Of a DNA stretch of 64,000 bases, positions 21,906 to 34,459 are shown in pieces; within the stretch, counting starts at the first letter, position 1; every line of letters begins with the position of its first letter. The position numbers and the translations under genes were made by a program. The notes under the pieces were generated by a model that ran no database searches, was not told where the DNA came from, and saw only the letters and a list, made by a program, of their open reading frames with translations. Source of the stretch: Delphinus delphis (taxonomy: Eukaryota; Chordata; Mammalia; Artiodactyla; Delphinidae); contig NC_082683.1 of assembly GCF_949987515.2 (NCBI RefSeq), forward strand, positions 125,264,582 through 125,328,581, written 5' to 3'.

Positions 21906-24490
21906 GAGTTTTATTAATGTAGCCTTAGAATTAAAAGGAAACTAAGATGAGAGTTCTTAAAGAGATAAAGAACGGTATATTTTGATATAGTCAAAGATGA
22001 TCCAACCAAATAGTCATGTATCTTTTAATAAATATACAACATTTTTCAAGAATATTAATGATAGTTTTAGAATAAAGGTAAAAGTTTAAATAATCAAGTA
22101 ATAAGACATTTAGATTTGATAATACTAATCTATAAACAAACCTCAGAAAATATGAAGTAGTTTTACGTGTATAATTTATTTTGTTTAGGTAAATGATAAT
22201 GATAAAGAATAGAACAACAAGTATTTTCTTACATCTGTTGTTAAAATTTAGGCTTTCATTTTGGATCATCTTCTTTAAAAAGGTAATACATTTATTTTGG
22301 TTTTGACAATTGTAAAATATCAAATATGTCTATATAAGTAAAAAATATTGAAATGTTTAAAGCCTAGAAAAATCCTCCATGGATCATCTCCCCCCTTCCT
22401 TTCCTGGCAGATTTTCCCTAATTATTCCCAATAGGTCCATGCTGCTCTGGCTCCTTGCATTGTACGGTGAAAGTCATCCTACTATGCACAGTCCCACTCC
22501 CATAATGAAGCAGAGAGGAGTACCGGGTAAATAAAAGCGACAAAAGTACCAAAAATGCAATTTAAATTTAATATGATACTTTTTAAGTTACCACAATATT
22601 AATAAGTGAGGGGTTATGCTGAGAAAATAAGACTCTTTAAAGAGCAATATTTATTTGTACTTAAAAGGTCAGAAGACTTTCAAACTCTACCGAATTCCTG
22701 GCATACCCATCCCCCACTACCACCTTGCCTTCTCAGTTCCGTCAAGTCAAATGCTTGGTTATTGAACAGCTCATTTTAAGTACTAAAAATTCCGCTCGGG
22801 TAATCCTGTAGGGGGAGGAAGAAATCTGGCTTAGAGAATGACCTCTAAATCTAAGACACGGAGGAAAAAAATGCACTAAGTAGAATGGTAATTAGCAGGA
22901 TACTGAAAACGAAGAAGAGAAAGTTTATATAGCTATTCTATTACCATGTGCATTATAAAGAATATTGTTGTTTACTGAATAATAGGTCTATCAGACCGAT
23001 AAAATATGACTGGACAAAGAAAACAAACTGCTTCCCTGGAAAGCTATTCTGTTTCAGTTCTCCATGATACAGGAGAGATATGCAAGAATGAAAATGACCT
23101 TCCATTTAAGAAATGAATTAAATTTGGAAGAGATTTGTAAAATTTACTGATTATGGAAATTTGAAGAAAGACAACTTTGTGATCAACCTTAGAATATATT
23201 TATATAATGAGTGACACATGGTACAGAATCACACCTGGTCATTAGCCTAATTCTGGGAAAATTCTAAGTAAAAGGAAAAGAAGTCTTGCCTAATCTATAG
23301 GATAACCATGTTAGCAGTGATATAGATAAGTGGATAAATCTTAACAGAGGAAGTAGCATGGCTCCAGTCTTAGCAATCCTAAAGGAGCTGTGAAACAAAA
23401 CAAAAAATCATGTTACAATCATTGCCTTCATTTTATAGGCAACAAGGGTAACAGAATTTAATATCAAAGGCCAATGAAGCAACCACTATAATTAAAACAG
23501 TAAACATCCATGTTTCTAGCCGTTACTGGTACCCCTTGGCAGAGTCCTATAATATTAAAAAATACATGCTTAGTCCTCTTCTTGACTCCTCTGGTACTCC
23601 AAAAATATTTTACCAAAGCTTATCCTCCAACCATTTTTCCCAGTTACATGCAACTTTGTATTAACTAATGCAGTTACAGTTTTATATTCCTGGGAGAAGA
23701 GCAATATCAAGCTAATTCACAACTAAAAGAAGATAATGAAACACTGGAAGGAATTGCAAGTAGGAAAGGAAACGAGAGAAGAGATCCAACGTCTACTTTC
23801 TGTAAGTCTAAGGATCCTTCTAGGACCTACGCATAGGATTCAGAAAGAGGAACTACAAAATTGAACTCAACTACTTCTGTGTTAGTCTCATTGAATGAGC
23901 TACTGAAGAATTCACAGTAAATACTCTTATCTTGTTAGCTCTGGAGACCACATGAATTATTTATATGAGGAATCATTAAAACCTGGCTTGTGAACTCTGA
24001 CAAGCTTCACATCTCACCTTTAATTAAGTAGGAATTAGCTGTAATGTAAATGTATAGAACCTGAAGAGGGTCATGATCAAATGTAATTTCAGGTGAAACA
24101 TTTAGACAATTCAATCCTATCTTTTCCACTAGGTTTCAGCAGACCGCATGCCATAGTAATCACTGCCTCTTAACGAGCTGTTTGCTCCTGCAGTCAATAA
24201 TAGGCTCTGGCTGAAATAAACTCTCATTTGACAGAGGTATTATTTTTAAATGTAAAATGATGATCCCCTGGTTCTACTCTTTTCAAATTGTTGGGCAAAT
24301 CTTTTTGCTTGCTCTTCATGTGAATTACTTCGTATTTTGGTAAAAACCACAAGGACTTGCTTATGTAAGTAAAGTCTGAGAACATAAACATTAGTATAGA
24401 GGAAAATGAAATTCCTTTTTGGTAAACATTTTCCTAGTGCTTTTCTGTTTTTCCCAAACACTGCATCATAGGAGATTTTTAACCTTTGAA
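21906..24490. other. Anonymous AT-rich intronic DNA
   Basis: No exon or confident repeat. The 110-codon minus frame at 21991-22323 is compositionally biased (Ile, Phe, Asn, Tyr), as expected from AT-rich non-coding DNA. Confidence 0.5.
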
Positions 24491-24493
24491 GTA

Positions 24494-24993
24494 CAGGCAT
24501 TACCGGGAGATATTGTGGGTTTGATTCCAGACCACCACAATAGAATGAGTATCACAATAAAGCGAGTCACATGAATTTTTTGATTTCCCAGTGGATATAA
24601 AAGTTATGTTTGCAATATACTGTAGTCTGTTAAGTGTGCAATAGCATTATGTCTAAAAAAAATGAACATACCTTAATTAAAAAATAATCTATTGCCAAAA
24701 ATGCTAGCCACCATCTGAGCCTTCAGCAAGCTGTAATAGTAACATCAAAGATCACTGGTTACAGATCACTGTAACAAATGTAACAGTAATGAAACATATG
24801 AAATATGGAGAGAATTGCCAAAATGTAACAGAGAGACAAGAAGTGAGCAAATGCTATTGGAAAAATGGTGCTGTTAGACTTGCCTGTGGCAGAGTTGCCA
24901 CAATCCTTCGGTTTGTTAAAACAAACAAAAAAACCCCCCCACAATGTTAGTGAAGCGCAATAAAGTGAAGCACGATAAAACAAGGTATGCCTG
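24494..24993. mobile_element. Tigger1-type DNA transposon, internally deleted
   Basis: Ends caggcattaccgggagatat and caaggtatgcctg form the Tigger inverted repeat, with TA target duplications (24492-24493, 24994-24995). The interior (gtgtgcaatagcattatgtc, ttagacttgcctgtggcaga) matches both outer parts of Tigger1, with the transposase centre missing. Confidence 0.93.
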
Positions 24994-25266
24994 TATAGAC
25001 ACATAACTACTGAGAAACTTGAGAGGCGTTCAGTCTCCCCCCTACAAAAACAGTGTCCTGCACAGTCTACCACACCCTGATAAAATAACTGCCGCTCAAT
25101 CTTTCTCTACTCTCCTAAAGAAATGTATAGCTCAATACTCAGAAACCCCTCTAAAGGAATAAAATAATGAAATAGCTGGGACCCATTCCTGGCATCTCTA
25201 ACACCCAATTCCTTGCCATATCCTGTCATTACAAATGCTGACATATGGCCCATATCAGTCTACTTT

Positions 25267-25500
25267 ACTTTTTTTTATTATTATTATTTTTTATTTTATT
25301 TTATTTTTGCGGTACGCAGGCCTCTCACTATTGTGGCCTCTCTCATTGTGGAGCACAGGCTCCGGACGTGCAGGCTCAGCGGCCATGGCTCACGGGCCCA
25401 GCCGCTCCGCGGCATGTGGGATCTTCCCAGACCGGGGTATGAACCTGTGTCCCCTGCATCGGCAGGCGGACTCTCAACCACTGCGCCACCAGGGAAGCCC
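25267..25500 (-). mobile_element. CHR SINE, reverse
   Basis: T-rich tail followed by gcggtacgcaggcctctcac and ending accagggaagccc. The 14-bp duplication tatcagtctacttt occurs at 25253-25266 and 25501-25514. It interrupts an L2. Confidence 0.96.
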
Positions 25501-25514
25501 TATCAGTCTACTTT

Positions 25515-25925
25515 CTATCTTCACTCTGCCACCATATTCTCGTACATAGACTATTGGTTCCTTCCTGGTTTATCTAGTCTCCTAGATTCCACTGCTTTTG
25601 ATAAATACATTCTCCACAAAATAGTCAGGGTAGCCTTTATAAAACATAAGTTGAGTTATACCATTTTCCTACCTTACACCCTCTGATGCTTTCCTTCTTA
25701 AGAGAAAATCCAAAAATTTTAACCTAAGCTATACAATCTTGCATGATCTCATCTCTGCTTACCTCTCCACCCTCACCTGAAATGGTCTAGTCACAACAAC
25801 CTCTTCCAATTTTTCAAAGCCACCAAGCTCTTCCCTACTTCAAGCATGAAAACACATATTATTCCCTTTCAATATTCTGGCTCAGAAATTCTTCTCCCTC
25901 TTCTCAAGAAGTTTATGTTCTTTAC
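25515..25925 (+). mobile_element. LINE-2 3' region
   Basis: ctcctagattccactgcttt, taccttacaccctctgatgc, atcttgcatgatctcatctc and tggctcagaaattcttctcc follow L2 consensus order. Confidence 0.75.
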
Positions 25926-25929
25926 AAAT

Positions 25930-27685
25930 GGTTCAGAGTAAGCAACGTAAATCAGCTGTGGTAGATTCTGCAGAGTGGCTCTCTCAACCCTTCATTCGTC
26001 TGCCTTCTAGTTGGAAAAACTACATTCTCCAGACACCCTTTTGCCTAGTGTTCTTGATGCAAATTATGTTCCACCAGTGAGGTCTGGAGGGCAGAACTGA
26101 GCAGAGGCCATCTTTCTGCTGATGGTGCCACAGTCAGACAAGGTAGAAGACGAGTGTTTGGAGGCAGCTGTGGTAGCCAAACTCAGTGCCTGAGTCACCA
26201 GATTCTTGGGAATGAGAGTCAGTGATGGTGGCAGCAGTGGAGGCGGTAGCAGCAGCAACTTCTGGCTTCTAGAGGCAGAAATGCCCTTAAAATCAATAAC
26301 TCCAACAGCAGCTCCTGACTCAGGCCTTGCAGCCCTCCTAATGAGTTTGTAAACTTCTTCCCTTTATTAAATCCCTTTTTAAAAAATTCCTAGGCTGGTT
26401 TGTTTCCTGCTCTGAACTTTCAGTGATACTTTGAGGTTCCATCTCTCTTCCTCATCTCTACACAAAAGGACAATCCCTGCTGCTACTTAGTAAGTACCTT
26501 CTTGCCATCTGGCTTTCACCACCACTCTCTTGAAACTGCTCTCTCAGAAGTCACCTATAATAATCTGTCTTCTTGCTGAAATCTCTTATATAGCAGCAAA
26601 GTTATAAAAGTACCATCAGAAGTAGCATCTTAGTATGGGTATACTTCAATTTATAAAATAGGACAGAGAGTTTATAAAATTTAAGATTACTGATCCCAGA
26701 AGCAACATAAATCTCAACAGTTAGTGGAAATATCTTGGTGTCTTAAAGGCTTAGGTTCAGCCTACTAGACTGAGTTAAGTGAGGTAATGCCCATAAAATG
26801 TCTAGTGCTGTCTGGCCAACCTGGAGGCACACAGCAGTAGATAAACTCATCTTCATATTGTTAAAAAATAAACTTAAAACTATAGCTAACCATGAGGCAC
26901 TCACATAATCTTTTCATTTTAAAAAGCAGGTAGTATTTCCTATGAATCTCACAACTCCCTATTGGGCTGACAATGCAGATGGTTTTCACCTTTTGTACAT
27001 ATGGATAACCGGGTTCTATGGACAGTCTTAGATCTCCTATCCAGCACTAAAGAAAGGGTGTAGTCAAAGATCCAACCACTTTGGGCAAACTCTTTTCAAA
27101 AGGCTAATTTCCTAAACTGCCCCAGGTGTGCTATAATCCCCTTTAGAGTCGCTATGAGCAGCTAAGATTCCAGACTGAGGTTAGTAGCACTTCCGAAACC
27201 ATCTAACTGCCTCCTCTAATTACCAAGAGCAGCTCAGTCCGACGGAAATATAACAGGAGCCACATTAAAAAGCAAAAACAAACAAGTGAAATTAATCTTA
27301 ATAATATAATTTATTTAACCCTATATATCCAAAATATTATCATTCCAATGAGTAATTAATATAAAAATTATTAATGAGCTGTTTTACATTATTTCATACT
27401 ACATCTTCAAAGTCCTGGGTGTATATCACCTGTAAAACACATCTCAATTTGAACCAGTCATGTTTCAAGTGCTTGAGAGCAGTAGGTGCCTAGTGGCCAT
27501 CATGTTGGATAATGGAGACCTAGAGACCGGTAGCTCTCTTTTTTGACCCAGGGTAACTTCTAAGCAACATTCTACTTAAAAGCTGAACCAAGACTGCTAA
27601 TATCTATAGTATTAACCTTTCTGACCTAAAGGAGACCTTAGTCTACACAGGACCATAACCTTTAGGACAATCTAGCCATGCTACT
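25930..27685. other. Intronic DNA, one repeat-like portion
   Basis: 26030-26440 resembles an unassigned ancient repeat (tggttccatc-type ending ccctttattaaatccctttt) with a GGC/CAG-rich stretch near 26225-26260. The rest shows nothing recognisable. Confidence 0.35.
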
Positions 27686-27914
27686 CAGACTGCCATCCTA
27701 GGCTATAATCTAATCTTATCTATCTATCTACCTATCAATTAATCATGTCTGTTGCCCACTTTTCCTCCACAGCTAACATTACAAATGTACACCATTATCC
27801 TCAAGCCTGTATCCTTAGCTACATCTTTTCACTCAGCAGACAACTTTGTTTCCTGCTTCACAGAGAAAATTGAGATTATCAAGAATCATCTCCTTAAAAT
27901 TCCTATACCCACAG

Positions 27915-27958
27915 TTTTATATATATATATATATAAACACACACATATATATGTATAC
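27915..27958 (+). repeat. (TA)n-(CA)n compound microsatellite
   Basis: tatatatatatatataaacacacacatatatat type run. Confidence 0.9.
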
Positions 27959-28132
27959 ATTTTATCCTCTCCTCTCCTATTCAGTGTCAAAAGAAGAAGT
28001 ATTTCTTTTCCTTTTAATAATTAACCCTCCTTGGCCACTCTTAAGTCAGGAAATTTGCTCCATTACAATTTCAACATTTCTCTTTCCAATAGCTTCTTTC
28101 CTGCCTCCTATATAAATGCTCAAGTCTCTCCC

Positions 28133-28166
<34 letters not shown>
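28133..28166 (+). repeat. (CA)n microsatellite
   Basis: About 17 uninterrupted CA units. Confidence 0.95.
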
Positions 28167-28169
<3 letters not shown>

Positions 28170-28348
28170 CTTTAATTACTCCCCCATCTCTTCCCTTCCC
28201 TTTTTAGAAGTCTTAATAATCTCTATGCCCATTTACTCTTTAAACTTGTGCCCCACAACTCTACCTAAACTGCTTTGGCAAAGGACACCAATAATCTAAT
28301 TGGTCATAGAATCTCTGCATTCGCCACTTCTCTCCAGCTTTTAGCACT

Positions 28349-28951
28349 GTGGATCATTCCCTTATTCCTGAATCTCTCCATTTACTCAGCCCACATGACA
28401 CCACAGCCCAGGTTCTCCTCCTGACTGTTCCTCCTCAGCCTCCTTTATTTACACATTCCTCCCGCCAAGAGTTCTCTCTTCGCTCTCTTCTTAACTTTTG
28501 GCTCTCCCTGGGCAATCTGTTCACTACTAATCATGTCTTTTCAGAGGACTCTTTAATCCCTAATTTCAGCCCAGTCCTCTTTTCTAAATTCCAAACTGGA
28601 ATATACAACTGTCTAACCAACATCACCTGGTTATCCCACAGGACTCTTATACTCAATTTGTCCAAAACTAATCTCATTACCTCCCTCCCCCCCACAAATC
28701 CTCCTCCTCCTAAATTCCTTCTCTTCATGAGTAGCACCACCACTCAACCAAGTTATCTAGGCCAAAAGTGTGGGAGTCATCTTAAGACCCCTCTCTCTCT
28801 CCTTGGGCCCTTGGGCCCCATAGCCAATCCATGTCAATCACATGGATTTATTTCTTTAACAAAGCATCCTTTTCTTAACTTTCCTAGTCTACCCCAACTG
28901 CCACAGTTCACCCTCTCATCTTGTGATGAGAACACCATAGTGGTCTCCTAA
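28349..28951 (+). pseudogene. Open frame of 200 codons inside the LINE-2 remnant
   Basis: The frame begins MDHSLIPESLHLL just after the decayed RT motif. It is Pro/Ser/Thr/Leu-rich and has no intact motif downstream. Its openness is best explained by the CT-rich strand, which makes stop codons rare. The segment lines up with L2 ORF2 text, so I treat it as decayed transposon sequence. Confidence 0.6.
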
Positions 28952-29099
28952 CAAGCCAGCTTGCCTCTACCACCAAAAATGCCACTTATTTGTTCACATA
29001 TCTGTTTTACTATTGTAATCTGTAAACTCCTTAAGGACAAGGACTATGACCTTTTCATATCCAACACACAGAGAATGCTCATAAAAGAATCACTGAGTA

Positions 29100-29286
29100 G
29101 GGACCTCCCTGGTGGTCCAGTGGTTAAGACGCCACACTCCCAACGCAGGGGGCCCGTGTTCAAGCCCTGGTCAGGGAACTAGATCCCGCGTGCCGCAACT
29201 AAGACCCCACATGCCTAAACTAAAAGATCCTGCATGCCGCAACTAAGACCCAGCGCAGCCAAATAAATAAGTAAATATTAAAAAAG
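29100..29286 (+). mobile_element. CHR-type SINE, older variant
   Basis: Starts gggacctccctggtggtcca and has two gcaactaagacc units before an AAATA-type tail. Perfect 17-bp duplication aaaagaatcactgagta at 29083-29099 and 29287-29303. Confidence 0.95.
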
Positions 29287-29303
29287 AAAAGAATCACTGA
29301 GTA

Positions 29304-30530
29304 ATAGTAGTAATGATTTAGTGCAAGAGAGAATAAATGAATGAAATCACTAACTTGCCCAAATTTATACACTTCATTAACCTGGTTAATGATAGGCAGT
29401 GAAATTAGGCCTCTTGGTTACCAATAGTCCAGCTCCCTTTGGCTAAATTACACTCTTCAGAAGTGCCTATTTTAAGGAACCCTGAAGCAGATCCTTTTGA
29501 AATGCAAGTAATCACCCTTTATTTATCTATTTTGTGAACTGATAGTTTTGTATATCAGATTTTTTCCAACTAGGGCACACCTGAGAATGGAATCAAAAAC
29601 CATAAGCACTGATCCCAAAGCTCTGATAGTGACTTGGTCTGTGACCTTGATTGAGGATAATATTACTATTTTATCACAGATACGAAACACCATGTGGTGA
29701 ATATAAAACGAGATGGGAGCAATCCACCAGCGTGGCATTAGATTTATAAGTGCAAGCTTATAAGTGACTTTTCCAGTGGGGATATAAAGACACGCCTAAT
29801 TCCCTGAAGAACTATTTAATCTTATGGTGAATATACATAGCGTAGAAAAGAACAACTCACTGTAAACATTAGAGTTCACATTATAGTAAATGATCTTTCA
29901 TTTTATGTTTAACTTCTCCATTACTTATTTTTAAGATATGTACTCCTCCACTGCTCTATAATGCAATAACTCACATTCTTAAGTATGATCTTGAGGCAAG
30001 ATCCTCATTTAAAAATGAAACAATAAACTCTGTTTACCATAGTTGCAATATCAACATTTACTTGGTTATATATTTTAAAACCACTCATTTGTGTACAGAA
30101 TATACTGAATTATTCTATTAATGAGAATATTTCAAAATCAGACTATCCCTTTATCTAGATAATTCAGATTCAAGTTGTTGCCCTCAGAAGTATCTTGTTT
30201 TCCTTCCCCAAGTCTTTATTGTACAAAGACGTTTCTTTCTCATCTTTAGTCTTTAACTATAATAGCTTTTTTAGAAAGAAAATTTTTTCTTCAGGAGTTA
30301 TATTCTAAAAGATAACTTCATCCTCCCCCCAAATTCATTTTCTCGTCCCAGGATTACTGTAAACTATCATCTTGAAATACAAAATTTACATTGTTAAAAA
30401 GAAAAAAAAAATTCCTCATTCTCTTTTCTCTGCCAAAGCAATATTAAGAATGCATTATAGAAATTTTATTTTGTCTTATACTCTAGAATGAAGCAATCTT
30501 TTTTTTAAACAAATAAATTTGAACTTTAGT
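29304..30530. other. Anonymous AT-rich intronic DNA
   Basis: Nothing recognised apart from short A/T runs. Confidence 0.5.
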
Positions 30531-30849
30531 CTGTAGAGGTGAATATTTTAGAAAACACCATAAAAAATAATTTCAAAACTGTCATTGGATAGTAATTGGA
30601 ATAAATGCTGGTCATCTGCAACCTTGGTCTTCTGCTAGCACTCAAACCCATGTCCCAAAACAATTATCTTTCACTAATTCCCCAACCCCCCATCCCAGAC
30701 AACACTAATGCCATTTCACTTCTTTCGTTCCTAGTGGCATCACTATCTTTCCAAATGTTCAGGTTAGATAATTTAGAGCTATTTCTAACAATTTCATCAT
30801 TACCCACAACCAATTGGTCACTACCTAATTTGCTAATCTCATTTGTTAA

Positions 30850-31000
30850 TCTGCCCCTCCATTTATTCAACGATTATTTATTTGTACCTATAATATGTGA
30901 AGTACTGGTGCTAAAGTAAGGAAATAAAGATTAATAAGACATTTTTACTCTAAGAGATCACAGCCTTAAAGGAAGTCAGACAGGTAAATAAACAACTAGT
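30850..31000 (-). mobile_element. LINE-2 3' terminus, reverse
   Basis: Begins ccatttattcaacgattatt and continues gaagtactggtgctaaagta and agatcacagccttaaaggaa, the reversed L2 end. Confidence 0.65.
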
Positions 31001-31053
31001 GATGTGTCAAGAATTGTTTAACCACCAGCTATCAAAAAACAAACTGATTTGTA

Positions 31054-31320
31054 TTATTTGCCCATTTCCATGGTGTAAATATGCCCACTGGGACGGAACA
31101 TGAAGTTGGGAAGTGATGCTAAAACTGTATCTTTGCAAGTTCGTGCAAATGACTCCAACATACCACTATAAAACCCCTCATAGCGTGACAGATTCTTCCC
31201 TGGCTCAAACACCTTTGATAGCTCCATACAAAATAAGTTCAAAGTTATAAGGCGTGGTAATTCAAGGTGCTTCAACTTTGCCCTGAGGTCCTCTTTTAGT
31301 CTCATCACTTCATGCATATC
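31054..31320 (-). other. Exon-like open reading frame, unidentified
   Basis: The minus strand has an 87-codon frame ending in a stop at about 31054. It includes LELPRLITLNLFCMELSKVF and SRYEGFYSGMLESF, with a plausible acceptor (catacattatacag) just upstream at 31320. Composition is less AT-rich than the flanks. I recognise no family, and it does not match NME7. It could be a decayed retrocopy, an unannotated terminal exon or chance. Confidence 0.25.
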
Positions 31321-31589
31321 TGTATAATGTATGCTTTAGAAAATATTTAGAAATGAAAAAGGCTAATGAAAGAGAAGCAAATATTTGTGCATGGACCCAG
31401 GATATAAAAGAGGACATACATATTTGCCATAATAGTAAAGAGTTGGTTTGAATCTTCTCTACGAATTTCATTTTTTTAAGTAATCAAAAACCATATTCCA
31501 TGAATTATGAAATAAAAGTATTTCTAAAAATATGCAAAAAATACACCAACAAACTGAATTTCTAAAGGTGTGAAGCCTGGGCAATATAG

Positions 31590-31905
31590 ATAGGAGACCA
31601 ACCAGAATTTACACTGGAGAATCTCAATAAAATTAGAATATTTCTGTTGCACGAGGGAAGAGCTGTGACCATGTCTCCAGCTATTGCTTTTAGAAAACAC
31701 TTTACCGGGTTCAAAGTGAAACCTGGGACTTGTACAAATAACAAAATGTCACCACAAACAGGACCCCAGGCTCTAGACATCATTTTGCAGCTCTTTTTGG
31801 AGGAGCTTCACGAGAACCCACAGAACGGGGATCTGAATACTTTATTGCTCTGTGGGTTTGGATATGTGCAATATATTTCTTACTTATTTCAGAGGTTTTA
31901 TTGAT
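31590..31905 (+). other. Open frame of about 100 codons, unidentified
   Basis: The forward frame includes QPEFTLENLNKIRIFLLHEG, AVTMSPAIAFRKHFTGF and LQLFLEELHENPQ, and is open from about 31590 to the stop near 31902. Frames on the opposite strand are also partly open. No domain recognised. Confidence 0.2.
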
Positions 31906-31999
31906 TCCACACCCTATGTGGTGAGTGAATTCATTCAAAGACCTAAAGGTACATTTTGTAACAAGTTCATCTTGAAGAGTACACTGGAATAAAACAAGA
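31890..31999 (-). other. Second exon-like minus-strand segment, unidentified
   Basis: A strong-looking acceptor (tcttgttttattccag) precedes a frame starting CTLQDELVTKCTFRSLNEFT. A possible donor (taagtaag) follows near 31893. Its end phase would join in frame to the 31054-31320 segment. Not recognised. Confidence 0.22.
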
Positions 32000-32242
32000 T
32001 TCAAGGACAAATGTCGTATGGGTACTTAGAGGTTTTGTTCTGTTTTGTTTGAATGTGTGTGTTCTATCTCAGGCAAGGATAAGTATTTGATCACACGTGT
32101 TTTTTAAAAAAACATTTCAGACTAAAACTATACAGTCATGCTTCATGCTACAGAGCTTTGGTGACTGGATTCTTCCAATAGTTTCTATGAAACAAATGAC
32201 GGGAAATAAATCCAGGCCCTGCCTGTGGGTACTTCCTGGGCC

Positions 32243-32379
32243 TGTCTCATTATGCGCTTACCTCCATTCAAGTGAATGTCCAGGTTATTCTCCTTAAACT
32301 CCAAAAGAAGTGCACCTGGCTTGGCTAAGAGGTGAAGCACACCCGTCTGTACTTGCCCGAGGACAGAGAATAACCACAT
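32243..32379 (-). other. Third exon-like minus-strand segment, unidentified
   Basis: The frame includes VQTGVLHLLAKPGALLLEF and ends ...CACTTGAATGGAG followed by GTAAGC, a good donor. Joining it directly to the 31890-31999 segment would give a stop, which argues against a simple three-exon gene. Confidence 0.2.
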
Positions 32380-32399
32380 TCCAGTTATTTTCCAGGGAG

Positions 32400-33235
32400 T
32401 TTAACCTTGAACTTGGTGTCACTCAGTATTACCAAAATACTTAAAGAAGAAAATGTATAGAGATCACTTCAAGAAAATACAAACAACATATCCTTCCTTT
32501 TAGAACTCTGTCCCTATACTGCACCACATCCTACAGTATAGGAATAGAAATCACGCTGATTTCTCATACAGTTGTTGCCCACTGGGTGATACCGTCAGCT
32601 TCTTATAAGGAACAGACTAGGAAACTTGCTGCCATGGAAGACAGTGAGTGCTAGATCACATAGTGCCTTCTTCTGGGATCCATGAAGGAACTTCCTCCTA
32701 GGTATCAGGAAAAGTTAGGATTTTTTTTTTTTTAAGAAACTAGTTTATCTCATGGACACGGCCAGTCATATATAATTTGATTGCCTGGACGTCTAAAAAC
32801 TAAGAGCCACATTGTGGCGCCCTGTAACAAAAGGACAGGATTTCGTGGCATGCATTTTATCATGTGTAGTCTCATTTCCTCACTTATTTTAATTTACCTT
32901 ATCATCTTGCATAAATGCTCCTAAACTACCTTAAATCATAACTGGAAAAAAGGAAATTTAAAATAAATAAATGTATTAATGCCAATGTTGTATGCTTTTT
33001 AAAAGAGTGTTAACTTATAATAAAGTATCTGTTTATATATAATTGCAACTATTATATTGATATGTAACTGCAGGCATTCTTGTTGCAGGCACCCAAACAA
33101 TGAATGTTTAAAAATCACAAAACTTCCATTCATGGGCTAAATATCTCACTTTTTGAAAGATTTATTTACTTTTATAAAACTAAACTCATAAAATACTTGT
33201 ATGACCATTTGCTTTATTTATTCAACAAGCTGTAT
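32400..33235. other. Anonymous intronic DNA
   Basis: Nothing recognised apart from a T run at 32721-32733. Confidence 0.5.
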
Positions 33236-33248
33236 CAAAAGGAGTCCT

Positions 33249-33451
33249 GGGGCTTCCCTGGTGGCGCAGTGGTTGAGCATCTGCCTGCCAATGCAGGGGA
33301 CACGGGTTCGTGCCCCGGTCCGGGAAGATCCCACGTGCCGTGGAGTGGCTGGGCCCGTGAGCCATGGCCGCTGAGCCTGTGCGTCCGGAGCCTGTGCTCC
33401 GCAACGGGAGAGGCCACAGCAGTGAGAGACCAGCATACCGCAAAAAAAAAA
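33249..33451 (+). mobile_element. CHR SINE
   Basis: Complete copy from ggggcttccctggtggcgca to the A-tail, flanked by aaaaggagtcct at 33237-33248 and 33452-33463. Confidence 0.96.
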
Positions 33452-33463
33452 AAAAGGAGTCCT

Positions 33464-34015
33464 ATATTTAAATCAATTCTGTGGTACGTCAGCTCATGTA
33501 ACTCAGCCATTTTCAAAATATAATCATTTATATATTTGATTCTGCTTTTAAAACATGATAAAAAGCTGGTTTTGAAAGGCAACAAATAGTATATACAGTG
33601 TGTTTACCAAATAGAATTCTCTGCATAAGGGGGAAAAAAACTTCAAAGACAAATTATTGCTTTGGCACACAGCCATTCATTCTTAGTTAAAATTCATGTT
33701 TAAGTTGTTTTGCGTATTGTTTGTACAACCCAAAGACTCAAATGTGACAAGACCATAACAGAACTAGGCACTGTATGCTGGTAAGTCAAATAGATGAATG
33801 CTGCTCACTGTAATGCCTACTGTTTACTATCTCCTCAGGTTAATTAGTGTTCTAAATATTACATAACTCTCGTGTATATTGACGCACTTCAGGAACCAAC
33901 ATAAGCCCTGCTATTCAAAGAAAATAGTCTACAAAGGAAACCATGTAATCATTTAAGTCAAAGTCTATTAAGCTACTACTGTGGTTTTAGAAAGGACAAA
34001 AGTCGTAAATGAATA
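33464..34015. other. Anonymous intronic DNA
   Basis: Nothing recognised. Confidence 0.5.
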
Positions 34016-34017
34016 AA

Positions 34018-34455
34018 TACCTTTTATCTTCTGACCTAGTAATTTCACCTGTAGGAATTTATTCTAAGGTAATAATAAAAACCTGTGCAAACATTTATTT
34101 ATAAATCTGATCTCTGCAATGCCCTTGACATAATAAATCAACAGTAGGGGAATGGTTAACTAAACCATATGCTGGAATATTATGGAAGTCTTAATAACCG
34201 GGTTATGGAAGTATATTTAACGACATTAGAAAAGATCACAACTTATATTTTAATTAAATAAGGAAGCTACATAATTGTAAATATTGTATGATTGTAATTT
34301 TTTATAATATGCATAAAAATGGTTTGAGGCCAAAATGTGTTTATTTCTGGAAAGTAGAGAAACAACAGTAGTTTTTAAATTTTTTTATAGTTGGCTCTTG
34401 GTTCTTTTACATAATTGTCCTTATTTTTGTGTGTTTTTTTTTGGGGTGGGGGTAA
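34018..34455 (+). mobile_element. Old LINE-1 (L1M-type) 3' fragment
   Basis: tttcacctgtaggaatttat, taggggaatggttaactaaa and atgctggaatattatggaag follow the ancient L1 ORF2 tail, and the 3'UTR follows. Confidence 0.7.
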
Positions 34456-34459
34456 TAAA

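Larger units (their letters stand above)
27690..29095 (+). mobile_element. LINE-2 ORF2 segment, long forward copy
   Basis: Covers the part before the reverse transcriptase, the RT region (ttttagcactgtggatcatt, from the FDTVDH motif) and downstream L2 text (actcttatactcaatttgtc, catagtggtctcctaac), then an eroded 3' end near gtaaactccttaaggacaag. CT-rich composition is typical of L2. A (TA)n/(CA)n tract and a (CA)n tract are embedded. Confidence 0.75.

Noticed and set aside
21991..22323. A 110-codon minus frame with hydrophobic content.
   Set aside because: AT-rich composition alone explains the Ile/Phe/Leu/Asn bias. No start context, splice sites or known domain.
31054..32379. Exon-like frames as further NME7 exons.
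   Set aside because: The translations match no part of the NME7 DM10 or NDK domains that I know. Kept only as an unexplained cluster.
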